DNA from: Bacilli bacterium
Lineage (GTDB): Bacteria > Bacillota_I > Bacilli_A > RF39 > UBA660
Length of the DNA: 40,201 nucleotides
Direction: 5' to 3'
Assembly: GCA_017484065.1 (NCBI GenBank)
Contig: JAFUTX010000007.1
Location: 1 to 40,201, forward strand
Made by a program: the position numbers and the translations under genes. The notes under the pieces are model-generated. The model saw nothing but the letters and a program-made list of their open reading frames with translations, was not told the DNA's origin and ran no database searches. Positions within the stretch are counted from its first letter, which is position 1. Each line of letters starts with the position of its first letter. This document shows positions 16,046 through 25,278 of this stretch, one piece after another.

Positions 16046-17815
16046 TTAATTCATTACTCTTTTAAACATTCTTTCAAGTTCATAATTACTAAACTTAATA
16101 ATAGAAGGTCGTCCATGACAACAATTATATGGATTATCACATAAACACAAGTTTTTTAATAGTTCAACTTGGGCTTCGTGGCTCATTGGGGTATTAGCTC
16201 TGATACTCATTTTACAGGCCATACTTTTTATTAAATTATCATTAAATACAATTGGATCAAATTTCTTTTTATCAATAATAATCATATCAATCATATTTCT
16301 AATAGCACTTTCTTCATAACCTTCAACTAACCAAGTAGGATGAGCTTTAATAGCAATAGTATTTACACCATATTCTTCTACATCGAAACCTAAATCTTTT
16401 AGATAATCAAAATTATCTTTCACTATTATAAATTCACTAGATGTTAATTCAATAGTAATTGGTATTAACATAGTTTTTTTATAAATTTCTTTACTAGCCA
16501 TGATTTTTTGCATTCGTTCATAATTAACTCTTTCTTGGGCTGCGTGCTGATCAATTAAATAAACCCCATCTTCATTTTCTGCAATTATATATGTCCCGTG
16601 AGCTTGTCCAACTGGATATAGATTCAAACTCTTCATTTCTTCATTTACAATTAATGGAATATCTTCTTGTGTTTCTTCTGTTTCTTGATGGGCTTTCGGA
16701 CTAAAATCGAATGCCGTTTGAATTCTTTCTTTTTCTTCTTCCAACTTAACTTCATTAACTATACTAGAAAATATTTCAGTCTTTACTTCATTATAGCTTT
16801 CAGGTAATCTTGATACTCCATCAGGAATTAATAAATTATCGTATAAACATTTCTTTATTGTATCTTCTAATAAACTAGTTAATTCACCTAGTTTACTCAT
16901 CTTTATGTCTTGTTTAGTCGGATGAATATTAACATCAATTAAAGTAGGATCAGTATATATCTTTATTACTACAATTGGATATTTAATATCTGGTTTATAA
17001 GTATAATAAGCATCATTAATAGCTCTATTTAAATCCATATTTTTAACAATACGATCATTAACTATAGTTATCATATGATTACGATTAGACTTTAATATTT
17101 CAGGTTTACAGATATAGCCAAAAATATCAAAATCATTATTACTAGCACTAATTTCTAACATATTCTTAGATATTTCTAATCCATATATTTCATGAATAGT
17201 TTTATGTAAGTTATTACTTCCACTAGTCTTAACTACTATTCTTTCATTATTAGTTAAAGTAAAAGATATATCAGCATGGGATAAAGATAGCTTTTCAATA
17301 AAAGATACACAGTTACCTAACTCTGTTTGTTCACTTTTTAAATATTTGAGTCTTGCTGGCGTATTATAAAAAAGATTAGTTACTTTTATCCTCGTTCCTC
17401 TATTTAAAGTAGTAGGTTCACTTTCAATTAACTTACCACCTTTAAAATGTACTAAAGTACCTACATCATTATTACAAGCTTTAAGTTCTACTTCACTAAC
17501 ACTTGCGATAGATGGTAAAGCTTCACCTCTAAAACCTAAAGTATCAATAAAAAACAAATCATCTTCTTTATATAATTTACTAGTAGCATGACGAGAAAAG
17601 CACTTGATAGCATCATCACTATCCATACCTATTCCATCATCAATAACTTCTATTTCTTTTAAGCCACCATCTTTTAAATTAACAATAATATTTTTACTAC
17701 TAGCATCAATACTATTTTCAACTAGTTCTTTAACTATTGAAGCACACTTTTCAATTACTTCTCCTGCTGCTATTTTGTTAGCAAGTACTTCACTCATTAC
17801 TTTTATTTTACTCAT
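16046..17815 (-). CDS. mutL: DNA mismatch repair protein MutL
   Basis: Mismatch repair ATPase and endonuclease acting with MutS. The GHKL ATPase motifs are ELVENSIDA (30-38), DDGIGMDS (59-66) and GFRGEALPSIAS (94-105). The C-terminal dimer domain carries DQHAAQERVNYE from D412, the metal-binding endonuclease motif found in bacteria lacking MutH. ACKMSIRANT and CCHGRPSIIKF are conserved ends. The 589 residues are normal length. The ATG is preceded by AGAAGGTAGTAGTAA. It follows yqeH by 14 bases, so it is in that operon. mutS is not in the window. Confidence 0.95.
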   Translation of the reverse strand: MSKIKVMSEVLANKIAAGEVIEKCASIVKELVENSIDASSKNIIVNLKDGGLKEIEVIDDGIGMDSDDAIKCFSRHATSKLYKEDDLFFIDTLGFRGEALPSIASVSEVELKACNNDVGTLVHFKGGKLIESEPTTLNRGTRIKVTNLFYNTPARLKYLKSEQTELGNCVSFIEKLSLSHADISFTLTNNERIVVKTSGSNNLHKTIHEIYGLEISKNMLEISASNNDFDIFGYICKPEILKSNRNHMITIVNDRIVKNMDLNRAINDAYYTYKPDIKYPIVVIKIYTDPTLIDVNIHPTKQDIKMSKLGELTSLLEDTIKKCLYDNLLIPDGVSRLPESYNEVKTEIFSSIVNEVKLEEEKERIQTAFDFSPKAHQETEETQEDIPLIVNEEMKSLNLYPVGQAHGTYIIAENEDGVYLIDQHAAQERVNYERMQKIMASKEIYKKTMLIPITIELTSSEFIIVKDNFDYLKDLGFDVEEYGVNTIAIKAHPTWLVEGYEESAIRNMIDMIIIDKKKFDPIVFNDNLIKSMACKMSIRANTPMSHEAQVELLKNLCLCDNPYNCCHGRPSIIKFSNYELERMFKRVMN

Positions 17816-17829
17816 TTACTACTACCTTC

Positions 17830-18822
17830 TTAAAATAAAGAATTCCTCTTTTCAAATACTTTTAAATTATCAGAGTATATTTTTAAATTACACTCATTTT
17901 TGATATTAACAAAGCCAATATTTTTAATAACTAAATCATTATTTTCTTCTATCTTAATTTCATTACTATCTAAGTTGTATAAATTATTATTATTACTAAA
18001 TAATACTTTAACATTTAAATCATTACTTATGTATAATGTAAAACTTAATTTTAAATCACTAACATTTTCTATTCTAAATTTATTTTCTACAACTACACTT
18101 GCCATTGGTTTTAATTGATAAGTAATAGGTTTTAGAAAACTCTTAGGATTTATCTTTTTTATAAAATCTAATTCATCATTTTGATATAATTTATCTTGAT
18201 AAGTAAAACCTGGAGTATCGATAATACTACAATTATCACTTATTTTAATGTTAATAAAATCTAATGTAGTATTTGGAATTGGACTAGTAGTTATCATTTT
18301 ATTAACCACTTCATACTTACTACATATTTTATTTAATAATGTTGATTTACCAGAGTTAGTAAAACCTAAAAAATAAGTATGTTTTACTCCTTCTATTTTG
18401 TTAATTAAGTTATTAATATTGCTACCTTTTTTAGCACTTAAAAAAAGTACTTCTTCTTTTATTTTGTATTCTGTTCTTAACCAATCTAGTATTTTACTTT
18501 CTTTAATACTTTTAGGAATTATATCTAGTTTATTAACTACTAGTATCTTATTACTTTTTATTTTATTAAATTTATTTATTACTTCACTATTAATATTTAA
18601 AAAATCAATAATAAATACTGCTAAATTAGCTTTTTTATTAACTTCATCTATTACTTTTTCTTCGTGTTTTACAACATCTATAATGCTAGCTTCATTATAA
18701 TTTATAAGACGAAAACATCTCATACAATACTTAGCTTTATTATTTAAAATAGGTGTATAACCTAATTTAGTTTCATCAGTATTTTGTAAAACAACACCAC
18801 ACCCAATACACTTCTTAATCAT
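17830..18822 (-). CDS. yqeH: Circularly permuted ribosome-assembly GTPase YqeH
   Basis: 330 residues. An N-terminal zinc finger (C5-xx-C8, C33-xx-C36) is followed by a GTPase with permuted motifs: G4 NKLD (97-100), G5 SAKKG (129-133), G1 GFTNSGKST (153-161), switch I TTSPIPNTT, G3 DTPG (202-205). That order defines the YqeH/YlqF/RsgA group, and the zinc finger picks YqeH, which helps 30S assembly. The C-terminal part is beta-rich. The start overlaps the end of yqeG by eight bases, indicating coupled translation. Confidence 0.93.
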   Translation of the reverse strand: MIKKCIGCGVVLQNTDETKLGYTPILNNKAKYCMRCFRLINYNEASIIDVVKHEEKVIDEVNKKANLAVFIIDFLNINSEVINKFNKIKSNKILVVNKLDIIPKSIKESKILDWLRTEYKIKEEVLFLSAKKGSNINNLINKIEGVKHTYFLGFTNSGKSTLLNKICSKYEVVNKMITTSPIPNTTLDFINIKISDNCSIIDTPGFTYQDKLYQNDELDFIKKINPKSFLKPITYQLKPMASVVVENKFRIENVSDLKLSFTLYISNDLNVKVLFSNNNNLYNLDSNEIKIEENNDLVIKNIGFVNIKNECNLKIYSDNLKVFEKRNSLF

Positions 18823-19336
18823 AATAATTTCCTTTAATTAATATTTCTTTCTTGCCTAATCTTTTTAATATTTTTCTTTCAAAAAAACGATTTATTTTAG
18901 TTGGTAAAAAATCTACCGGACTAATCGAATTAACTAATATTGATGTAAATCCCATACGATTAGCTCCATAAATATCAGTAAGTAATTGATCTCCAATAGC
19001 AGCTATTTCAGTATCTTTAAAATTATATATTTTTTGAATACGTTTATACTTTCTTTTTAATGGTTTCATACTAGAACATGATACATCCACATTTAAGATA
19101 TTTTTAAATGGTGTAAGTCTTTTTTTACCACTGTTAGATATAATAATAATTTTAAAACCTTTATTAGTTAAATTTTCAAACAAACCTTCAATTTGTTTAT
19201 TAGGAACATCAACATTTACCGGAACTAAAGTGTTATCTAAATCAAATAATAAACACTTAATACCAACTTTCTTTAACTTATCATAATCTATATCATATAT
19301 ACTTTGTGAATATATATCAGGAATAAATTTATCCAT
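18815..19336 (-). CDS. yqeG: YqeG family HAD phosphatase
   Basis: 173-residue HAD-superfamily protein, class IIIA. The motifs are: I, D32-L-D34-NTLVP; II, SNSG (67-70); III, K91 in SSMKPLKRKY; IV, GDQLLTDI with D116 and D121. A phosphatase acting on a phosphorylated substrate in the cytoplasm is likely; the physiological substrate is not known. In Bacillus the gene also precedes yqeH, which supports the name. The ATG has TAGGTAGGTGTAAGAA upstream. Confidence 0.92.
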   Translation of the reverse strand: MDKFIPDIYSQSIYDIDYDKLKKVGIKCLLFDLDNTLVPVNVDVPNKQIEGLFENLTNKGFKIIIISNSGKKRLTPFKNILNVDVSCSSMKPLKRKYKRIQKIYNFKDTEIAAIGDQLLTDIYGANRMGFTSILVNSISPVDFLPTKINRFFERKILKRLGKKEILIKGNYYD

Positions 19337-19373
19337 TTCTTACACCTACCTACTTCAATTATACATTATATTT

Positions 19374-19411
19374 TAAAAAAAATGTAGAATAATATATAAA
19401 TAATTATTCTA
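19374..19411 (-). terminator. Intrinsic terminator of the transglutaminase-like gene
   Basis: TAGAATAAT (minus 19411-19403) pairs perfectly with ATTATTCTA (19393-19385), 9-base loop, then a T-tract. It overlaps the stop codon. Confidence 0.82.
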
Positions 19412-20878
19412 TCTTTTCTTATTTTCTTCTATTTCATTTCTTAAATTATTGTTAGTTTCTTTAATAATTCTTCTTCTAATATCATTTAATAATTCCATAT
19501 CTTCTATAGATTTCTTAGCTGCTTCATTACTATATCCTTCAGCTAATCTAACATTATATATTGCTTCTACTAATACTTCATCATTTATCGGTTCTGAATA
19601 ATCAAAATCGTAATCATTATCATAAAAATCACTATTTTTAAATGAAATATTACTATTATGAATATCAGGAATACGTTCTTTTGGAAAATAATAACTATAA
19701 TCTTGTGGTGTAATACCAAAATATGTATAACTAGATAAAGTTTCAAACTCTCTAAGTATTGTTTCTTCTTCCTTAGGATTATTAGTAGCTAACTCATTAC
19801 CGTCTTTATCTTTTACCATATACCTATTTTTATTACTATCCCAGGTTGTATCAAAAGCATATAAACCATTTATGTTATATTTATCATCATTTATAGCAAT
19901 AATACTCCTCCTATGATCAACACTACCATTATCAGTTGGCACACTTGTACTAATGGTATAAGATTCTATTCCTACTTCCTTTAATAATTCATTTAAAAAT
20001 TCAGCATAACCAACACAAACAATTTTACCATCCCTAACTATTGAATGAATGTTTCTTGAATCATTTTTGTTAGTAGATTCTTGATACTTATAAGACTTTA
20101 TTAAATCATAAGCATAGATAACTCTTTCTAAAGATGATAAATCATTTTGTAATATTAATTCTTTATAATAATTTAAAGTATCTCTCATTGCTAAAAATTC
20201 ATCTAATGTAGCTACAGAAGTTCTACCATAGTAAATATCTAATCTATAATTATTAGCTATACTTCTAAATTCTTCTAAATTATCATAATCTTTATTATCA
20301 ATTCTTATTTTGACAATATCAATATTATTAACTAATTTACTTATAGTATTAATATACTTTATAGCTTTAGTTGGATTATCCATTTTAGGAACTATTATTT
20401 TATCAGCATCATCAAATATACTATGATTATATATTACACTGTTATCATGATTACCAAAGTCAAATGAAATATAATCTATCGTATTATATTTTTTTATATA
20501 ATCACTAGCTTTATTTAAGTCATTAATCTTACCACTTTTATCATAAATAGTTAATGGTATATCTTCTCCTCTATTTAAATTAGTTGACGTAACAGTAATA
20601 TTTTTATCAATAATAATTGGTGTAGTGTTACAAGAATAATATAACATACCATCCGGCAATTTATTATATATAATTAATTTGGGAAAATAGTCCATATAAA
20701 TATTCTTAATATTAGTATTACTAGCTAAATAATCTATTTGTTCTAGTGTAAGCCCATCACTAATATAAAGGGTATTTATATTTGGATATTTATTTAATTG
20801 TTCTTTATATTTTTCTATAAAATCTCTATCAACTCTTAATTCTTTAGAATTAAGAGTAATACTATCTACATTTGCCAT
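19409..20878 (-). CDS. Transglutaminase-like domain protein
   Basis: 489 residues from MANVDSITL. A region around 284-345 resembles the transglutaminase/papain-like fold: KIVCVGYAEFLNELL with C288, VDHRR with H322, LYAFDTTWD with D343, a Cys-His-Asp order in the normal spacing. The N-terminal 230 residues carry strand/turn units such as NINTLYISDGL and NIKNIYMDYFP, possibly a degenerate leucine-rich-repeat-like fold. No signal peptide or membrane helix is seen, so it appears cytoplasmic, unlike most wall-associated relatives. Substrate unknown. The ATG at 20878 is chosen over the upstream in-frame start because that extension is hydrophobic, carries no ribosome site, and GAGATGATAGT precedes this ATG. 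Confidence 0.7.
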   Translation of the reverse strand: MANVDSITLNSKELRVDRDFIEKYKEQLNKYPNINTLYISDGLTLEQIDYLASNTNIKNIYMDYFPKLIIYNKLPDGMLYYSCNTTPIIIDKNITVTSTNLNRGEDIPLTIYDKSGKINDLNKASDYIKKYNTIDYISFDFGNHDNSVIYNHSIFDDADKIIVPKMDNPTKAIKYINTISKLVNNIDIVKIRIDNKDYDNLEEFRSIANNYRLDIYYGRTSVATLDEFLAMRDTLNYYKELILQNDLSSLERVIYAYDLIKSYKYQESTNKNDSRNIHSIVRDGKIVCVGYAEFLNELLKEVGIESYTISTSVPTDNGSVDHRRSIIAINDDKYNINGLYAFDTTWDSNKNRYMVKDKDGNELATNNPKEEETILREFETLSSYTYFGITPQDYSYYFPKERIPDIHNSNISFKNSDFYDNDYDFDYSEPINDEVLVEAIYNVRLAEGYSNEAAKKSIEDMELLNDIRRRIIKETNNNLRNEIEENKKR

Positions 20879-20955
20879 ACTATCATCTCTATAATAAGAA
20901 TACCAAATAATCAAGTACAATTAAAGAAAAAATAAATAAATAAGTAAAAAAATTA

Positions 20956-20984
20956 TTGCAAGCCCTAAAATATTGTGATAAAAT
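20956..20984 (+). promoter_or_regulatory. Promoter of the tRNA-Ile2/tRNA-Leu pair
   Basis: TTGCAA (20956-20961), 17 bases, TAAAAT (20979-20984), 12 bases before the first tRNA. Confidence 0.7.
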
Positions 20985-20996
20985 TGTCATTGTGAT

Positions 20997-21073
20997 GGAC
21001 CTCTAGCTCAGTTGGTTAGAGCATCCGGCTCATAACCGGGCGGTCGTAGGTTCGAGTCCTACGAGGTCCACCA
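20997..21073 (+). tRNA. tRNA-Ile2 (anticodon CAT, lysidine type)
   Basis: Complete cloverleaf with acceptor GGACCTC/GAGGTCC, anticodon loop CTCATAA and encoded CCA. The anticodon is CAT, but the body (GGACCT, AGCTCAGTTGGTTAGAGCA, CGGCTCATAACCG) resembles Bacillus and Mycoplasma tRNA-Ile read as lysidine-AU far more than elongator tRNA-Met, whose acceptor begins GGCGG in Bacillus. TilS would modify C34 so that it reads AUA. A plain anticodon-based call would say Met. Confidence 0.85.
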
Positions 21074-21081
21074 TTTTAATT

Positions 21082-21166
21082 GCAGGTATGGCGAAATTGG
21101 TAGACGCGCTAGACTTAGGATCTAGTGGAGCAGTCCGTGGGGGTTCAAGTCCCTTTACCTGCACCA
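21082..21166 (+). tRNA. tRNA-Leu (anticodon TAG)
   Basis: 85 bases with encoded CCA: acceptor GCAGGTA/TACCTGC, long variable arm (class II tRNA), anticodon loop CTTAGGA giving TAG, reading CUA/CUN. It lies 8 bases after tRNA-Ile2 in the same transcript. Confidence 0.93.
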
Positions 21167-21177
21167 AATAGTAAGTT

Positions 21178-21203
21178 AAACGTATCATTTTGATACGTTT
21201 TTT
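21178..21203 (+). terminator. Intrinsic terminator of the tRNA pair
   Basis: AAACGTATCA (21178-21187) pairs with TGATACGTTT (21191-21200) over TTT, then more T. Confidence 0.85.
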
Positions 21204-21257
21204 ATTGTTTTTTTGTTTAATTTATTAAAAAATATCCATACTAAATATGTGATGATT

Positions 21258-22535
21258 ATGAAAAATGATAAATTTAATAGAGAACTTATAAGATTTATAA
21301 AGAATTCTTCTTGTTCCTTTACTTGTATTGATACAATAAAAAATATATTAGATAAAAAAGGATATAAAGAATTAAAGGAAGAAGATAGTTGGAATTTAGA
21401 TAGTAATAAATACTATATTATTCGTAATGATTCTAGTGTTATAGTTATTGAAATACCTCAAGCTAAATCAGATATATTTTCAATTATAACAACCCATTGT
21501 GATACTCCTTCTCTACTTTTAAAACCGGATGGAGCATATACAAAAGAAAATTATTTAAAATATAATATAATGCCTTATGGTGGTTTACTTAACTTAGGTT
21601 GGTTAGATCATCCATTATCTTTAGCTGGCAGAATAATAACCAAGAAAAATAATAAATTAATTACTAAAATTGTAGATTTTAAAAGGCCTCTACTATTAGT
21701 ACCTAGTGTAGCTATTCACCAAAATGATAAAGCTAATACTAATTTAGATTTAAACATGCAAATAGATTTACAACCTATTATGAGTTTATCTAAAGATACC
21801 AAAGACTGGCCTAAATTATTAAAAGAAATAACTAAGGATGAGATAATTGATTATGACTTATTTGCTTATAATGTAGAAGAACCAAGGATAGTTGGTATTA
21901 ATAATGAATTATTAGTTTCACCCAGAATAGATAATCTTACAAGTGTTTATGCTGGATTAGCAAGCTTTTTAGAATCAAAAGCAAAGAATATAAAAATATT
22001 CTGTAGTTTTAATAATGAAGAAACTGGTAGTTTAACAATTGACGGTGCTGATAGTAATTTTTTAATAGATACTTTGAAAAGAATTGCTGCTCAATTAGAT
22101 ATAGATATTGCTTCTTCTTTAGCTAAATCATTTATTATTAGTAGTGATAATACTCATGCAATACATCCCAATCATACAGAATATGCTGATGATACAGGAG
22201 TTTTATTTTTAAATGATGGTTTAGCCATAGTTAAAGAACCATCATCAACTACTAATGCCCTATCTTCTGCAATAATAAAAACTATTTGTAATAAACATAA
22301 TATTAAATATCAAGATAGTACTAGTAAAAATGATATAGCAGGAGGTTCTACTTTAAGTGGTATTAGTTTAAGACACGTTAGTGTCCTATCTATTGATGTA
22401 GGAATACCTGAACTTTCTATGCATTCTGCTATTGAAACTTGTTCACTAAGTGATATTTATGAACTATATAAAATGATGAAAGCTTATTATGAAACGAATA
22501 TAAATAGAAAAAAAGAAAATATTCTAATAGATTAA
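21258..22535 (+). CDS. M18 family aminopeptidase
   Basis: Zinc aminopeptidase of the aspartyl aminopeptidase type, 425 residues from MKNDKFNRE, the family's usual size. The metal ligands and catalytic residues line up: H80 (TTHCDTPS), D225 (PRIDNLTS), E254-E255 (NNEETGS), D297 (SSDNTH) and H389 (LSMHSAIE). It forms large tetrahedral dodecamers in known members and trims N-terminal acidic or neutral residues in the cytoplasm. The ATG at 21258 has only weak GTGATG upstream; the longer reading from 21213 starts too close to the tRNA terminator. Apart from the edge gene it is the only plus-strand protein gene. Confidence 0.9.
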   Translation: MKNDKFNRELIRFIKNSSCSFTCIDTIKNILDKKGYKELKEEDSWNLDSNKYYIIRNDSSVIVIEIPQAKSDIFSIITTHCDTPSLLLKPDGAYTKENYLKYNIMPYGGLLNLGWLDHPLSLAGRIITKKNNKLITKIVDFKRPLLLVPSVAIHQNDKANTNLDLNMQIDLQPIMSLSKDTKDWPKLLKEITKDEIIDYDLFAYNVEEPRIVGINNELLVSPRIDNLTSVYAGLASFLESKAKNIKIFCSFNNEETGSLTIDGADSNFLIDTLKRIAAQLDIDIASSLAKSFIISSDNTHAIHPNHTEYADDTGVLFLNDGLAIVKEPSSTTNALSSAIIKTICNKHNIKYQDSTSKNDIAGGSTLSGISLRHVSVLSIDVGIPELSMHSAIETCSLSDIYELYKMMKAYYETNINRKKENILID

Positions 22536-22549
22536 TATTTTCTTTTTTT
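22508..22549. terminator. Bidirectional terminator between convergent genes
   Basis: A perfect 16-base inverted repeat (22508-22523 and 22534-22549) with a 10-base loop, A-tract on the left and T-tract on the right, works on both strands. The stop codons of the two convergent genes overlap within it. Confidence 0.88.
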
Positions 22550-23053
22550 TGCACTTGGTTCATCATAGATTTCATCATTAATATCAATATTATTTAATTC
22601 ATAATATATTTTTTGTAATACATATATTGGTACTTCATTATTAACATAAGCTAATAATTCTGGTGCTACTTCTAATATTGGACTAAATTGTACATGCATA
22701 TCAACATCAATATTATAATCATTTTCTTCTCTTAAATGATAATTTATATCGCCTTTTATAATTTGATCATATATAGGATACTCGATATCAAGAAATAATC
22801 TTCCGATATACTTACCAGTAAAGACATTTTTAACTAGAGCTTTATACCCAACTATTTTTTCAAATACTTTTTTTTCTTTTATTGGTATAATCTCTATTTT
22901 AACAATACTTAATATGTTATTATTATTTGATTTCATAACATATACATTAGAAATATCTGTTTTCGGATAATTATTTTCTAAAAAATTATATAGTTTTCTT
23001 AATTCTTCTTTTTCTTCTTGGATTTTTTTTAATAACAATTCATTTACAAACAT
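22532..23053 (-). CDS. Unknown protein, related to the next upstream gene
   Basis: 173 residues from MFVNELLLKK. I do not recognise the family. The N-terminus is a charged helix (KKIQEEKEELRKLYNFL). Then ISNVYVMKSNNNNILSIVKIE resembles ISDIYVFYNNDTLYLVRLE in the neighbouring gene's product, so the two seem to be diverged duplicates. The central part is alternating strands, the C-terminal part helical, ending in a basic tail AKKRKY. No signal peptide or membrane segment. The ATG at 23053 is chosen since GGGGGA precedes it by seven bases; the ATG at 23059 is too close to that site. It lies 23 bases after the sister gene. Confidence 0.65.
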   Translation of the reverse strand: MFVNELLLKKIQEEKEELRKLYNFLENNYPKTDISNVYVMKSNNNNILSIVKIEIIPIKEKKVFEKIVGYKALVKNVFTGKYIGRLFLDIEYPIYDQIIKGDINYHLREENDYNIDVDMHVQFSPILEVAPELLAYVNNEVPIYVLQKIYYELNNIDINDEIYDEPSAKKRKY

Positions 23054-23076
23054 AACCATTCCCCCGTTTTCTAGTG

Positions 23077-23580
23077 TTATTTTTTATAATACTTTAATCT
23101 CTGTGTTTTATATTTAGATGCATTTTCATAGTTGTAGTTTGAATCAGACAAATCCTTAAGATTAAATCTTTTATATATAGTTTCTAATGAATCCATAGAC
23201 ATTTCTTTTTTTTGAAATAACTTAAATATATTATTACAAATATAGCTTAATTTATACATATTTATATATTCTTTTTTTTCTAAACAATAATATTTATCCT
23301 TTATTTTATTAGTGGAATATGTTTCATATATAACCGAATTATCAAATATATTAATAAATTTAGTATTATAAACTTCCATTGTATAATCCGGATACCACTC
23401 ATCAATCGTCTTTACTTTTTCTTCTTCTAATCTAACTAAATAAAGTGTATCATTATTATAAAAAACATATATATCAGATATGTCAATCAATTCTTCTTGA
23501 TTTTTTAAATCTAATAATTTTTCTTCAACTATTATCAATTTATTCTTTAAATAATTTATTTCATATTTTCTTTTATTCAT
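23077..23580 (-). CDS. Unknown protein, diverged duplicate of its downstream neighbour
   Basis: 167 residues from MNKRKYEINY. The first 30 residues form a charged helix (LKNKLIIVEEKLLDLKNQEE); ISDIYVFYNNDTLYLVRLEEE follows and matches the sister gene. It is rich in Y, K and N, with no recognisable catalytic motif, signal or membrane helix. The C-terminus is basic (KTQRLKYYKK). The ATG at 23580 is used because GGGTGGTGG lies upstream. It is separated from serS by a terminator at 23.7 kb. Confidence 0.65.
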   Translation of the reverse strand: MNKRKYEINYLKNKLIIVEEKLLDLKNQEELIDISDIYVFYNNDTLYLVRLEEEKVKTIDEWYPDYTMEVYNTKFINIFDNSVIYETYSTNKIKDKYYCLEKKEYINMYKLSYICNNIFKLFQKKEMSMDSLETIYKRFNLKDLSDSNYNYENASKYKTQRLKYYKK

Positions 23581-23691
23581 AATCCACCACCCAACCATAT
23601 AAGTTTATCACAATTTTAAAAAAAATAAAGTTTTTTTACTTATTATATATATTATGTTTATAAAAGTAAATTAATTATTACATAAGTCTAA

Positions 23692-23728
23692 TAAAAAAAA
23701 CTCAATTTCTTTTATTGTAGAAATGAGT
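23692..23728 (-). terminator. Intrinsic terminator of the serS operon
   Basis: ACTCATTTCT pairs with AGAAATTGAGT (one bulged base) on minus, 8-base loop, then eight T. Confidence 0.83.
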
Positions 23729-23742
23729 CTTTAATTATTCTA

Positions 23743-25020
23743 TTATTTTATAACGTCTTTACCACCCATGTAAGGTCTTAAAACTTCTGGTATTTTTATA
23801 CTACCATCTTCTTGATAGTTATTTTCTAGTACTGCAATTAAACCACGAGGTGATGCAATTACTGTATTATTAAGAGTAGCTACATATTTATTACCATCTT
23901 CTGTTTTCATCTTTATTCCTAAACGTCTTGCTTGAGCTTCGCCTAAAGTAGAACAAGAACCTACTTCATAGTATTTTTGTTGACGAGGAGACCAAGCTTC
24001 TACATCACAAGATTTAACTTTTAAATCAGCTAAATCACCACTACAACATTCAAGTGTTCTAACTGGAACATCTAAGCTTCTAAAGAATTCAACTGTATAA
24101 CTCCACATTTTGTTGTACCAATCCATACTTTCTTCTGGTTTACATAAAACAATCATTTCTTGTTTTTCAAATTGATGAACACGATATAATCCACGTTCTT
24201 CAATACCATGTGCTCCTACTTCTTTTCTAAAGCATGGTGAATAACCGGTATAAGCAATTGGTAATTCTTCTTCCTTAATTAATTGATTTTTAAATTTACC
24301 TATCATACTATGTTCACTAGTACCAATTAAATATAAATCTTCATTTTCAATTTTGTACATCATAGCATCCATTTCTTCAAAAGACATAACACCATTAACA
24401 ACATCACTTCTAATCATAAATGGTGGAATACAATAAGTAAATCCTTTATTAATCATGAAATCTCTAGCATAAGCTATCATAGCTTCATGAAGTCTAGCTA
24501 TATCACCAAGTAAATAATAAAAACCATTACCACTTGTTCTACCAGCACTTTCTTTATCAAGGCCATTAAACTTTTCACAAATATCTGCATGATATGGTAT
24601 TTCATAATCAGGTACGACTGGTTCACCAAATCTCTCTATTTCCACATTTTTAGTGTCATCTTCACCTATTGGTACACTATCATCAATTATTTGAGGTATT
24701 ACATACATTTTTTCTTTTAAACTATTTTGTAACTCTTCTTCTTCTGTTTCAATTTCTGTAATACGTTCATTAATCTTAGTAACTTCTTCTTTCTTTTTAT
24801 TAGCTTCATCTACCTTTTTTTCTCTAAATAAAGCTCCTATTTCATCACTAACTGTATTACGTTCTTTACGTAAATTATCTCCTTCAACTTTTAAATCTCT
24901 TATTCTTTTATCAAGTTCAATTACTTCATCTACTAAAGGTAATTTTTTATCTTGAAACTTTTTCTTTATGTTTTCTTTTACCATTTCTGGATTTTCTCTA
25001 ATTAATTTAATATCTAACAT
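23743..25020 (-). CDS. serS: Seryl-tRNA synthetase
   Basis: Class II synthetase charging tRNA-Ser (and tRNA-Sec where present), 425 residues. The N-terminal arm is a long coiled coil (about residues 28-105) that grips the variable arm of tRNA-Ser. The catalytic part shows motif 2 (FRKEVGAHGIEERGLYRVHQ), the TSEHSM serine-binding loop and motif 3 near the end (GLIAVLENNYQEDGSI). It starts MLDIKLIRENPEMV, the typical N-terminus. It is preceded two bases upstream by the DUF1653 gene, and both are under the serine T-box at 25.3-25.5 kb. Confidence 0.96.
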   Translation of the reverse strand: MLDIKLIRENPEMVKENIKKKFQDKKLPLVDEVIELDKRIRDLKVEGDNLRKERNTVSDEIGALFREKKVDEANKKKEEVTKINERITEIETEEEELQNSLKEKMYVIPQIIDDSVPIGEDDTKNVEIERFGEPVVPDYEIPYHADICEKFNGLDKESAGRTSGNGFYYLLGDIARLHEAMIAYARDFMINKGFTYCIPPFMIRSDVVNGVMSFEEMDAMMYKIENEDLYLIGTSEHSMIGKFKNQLIKEEELPIAYTGYSPCFRKEVGAHGIEERGLYRVHQFEKQEMIVLCKPEESMDWYNKMWSYTVEFFRSLDVPVRTLECCSGDLADLKVKSCDVEAWSPRQQKYYEVGSCSTLGEAQARRLGIKMKTEDGNKYVATLNNTVIASPRGLIAVLENNYQEDGSIKIPEVLRPYMGGKDVIK

Positions 25021-25021
25021 A

Positions 25022-25261
25022 TTATTCCTCTCCTTCTTCTACTTCTTCAAATCGATATTTTTGCTCGACATCTGGATATTTCTCATGATCTACTTCTGAT
25101 AAAAACATATCAAGTGGTCTTATCCATAAACTACCATCTCCATATAATCTTCTATAAACTACATATTCTTCTTTAGTTTCCGAGTGATTTGCAATATCAA
25201 CAACTAAATAGTATTTTCCTTTAAAATGCTTATAAACTTTATTAATTTGTATTTTTCTCAT
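25022..25261 (-). CDS. DUF1653 family protein
   Basis: 79 residues. [21 protein letters not shown], then [23 protein letters not shown], match the DUF1653 pattern of Y-x-H-x-KG, H-S-E-T and the closing W-x-R-P-x-x-M-F. The fold is probably a small beta barrel; the function is not known. The acidic tail EEVEEGEE is a local addition. The ATG has AAAAAGGAGGATAT just before it. It sits between the serine T-box and serS, so it is expressed with serS when charged tRNA-Ser is short. Confidence 0.85.
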   Translation of the reverse strand: MRKIQINKVYKHFKGKYYLVVDIANHSETKEEYVVYRRLYGDGSLWIRPLDMFLSEVDHEKYPDVEQKYRFEEVEEGEE

Positions 25262-25278
25262 ATATCCTCCTTTTTAAC

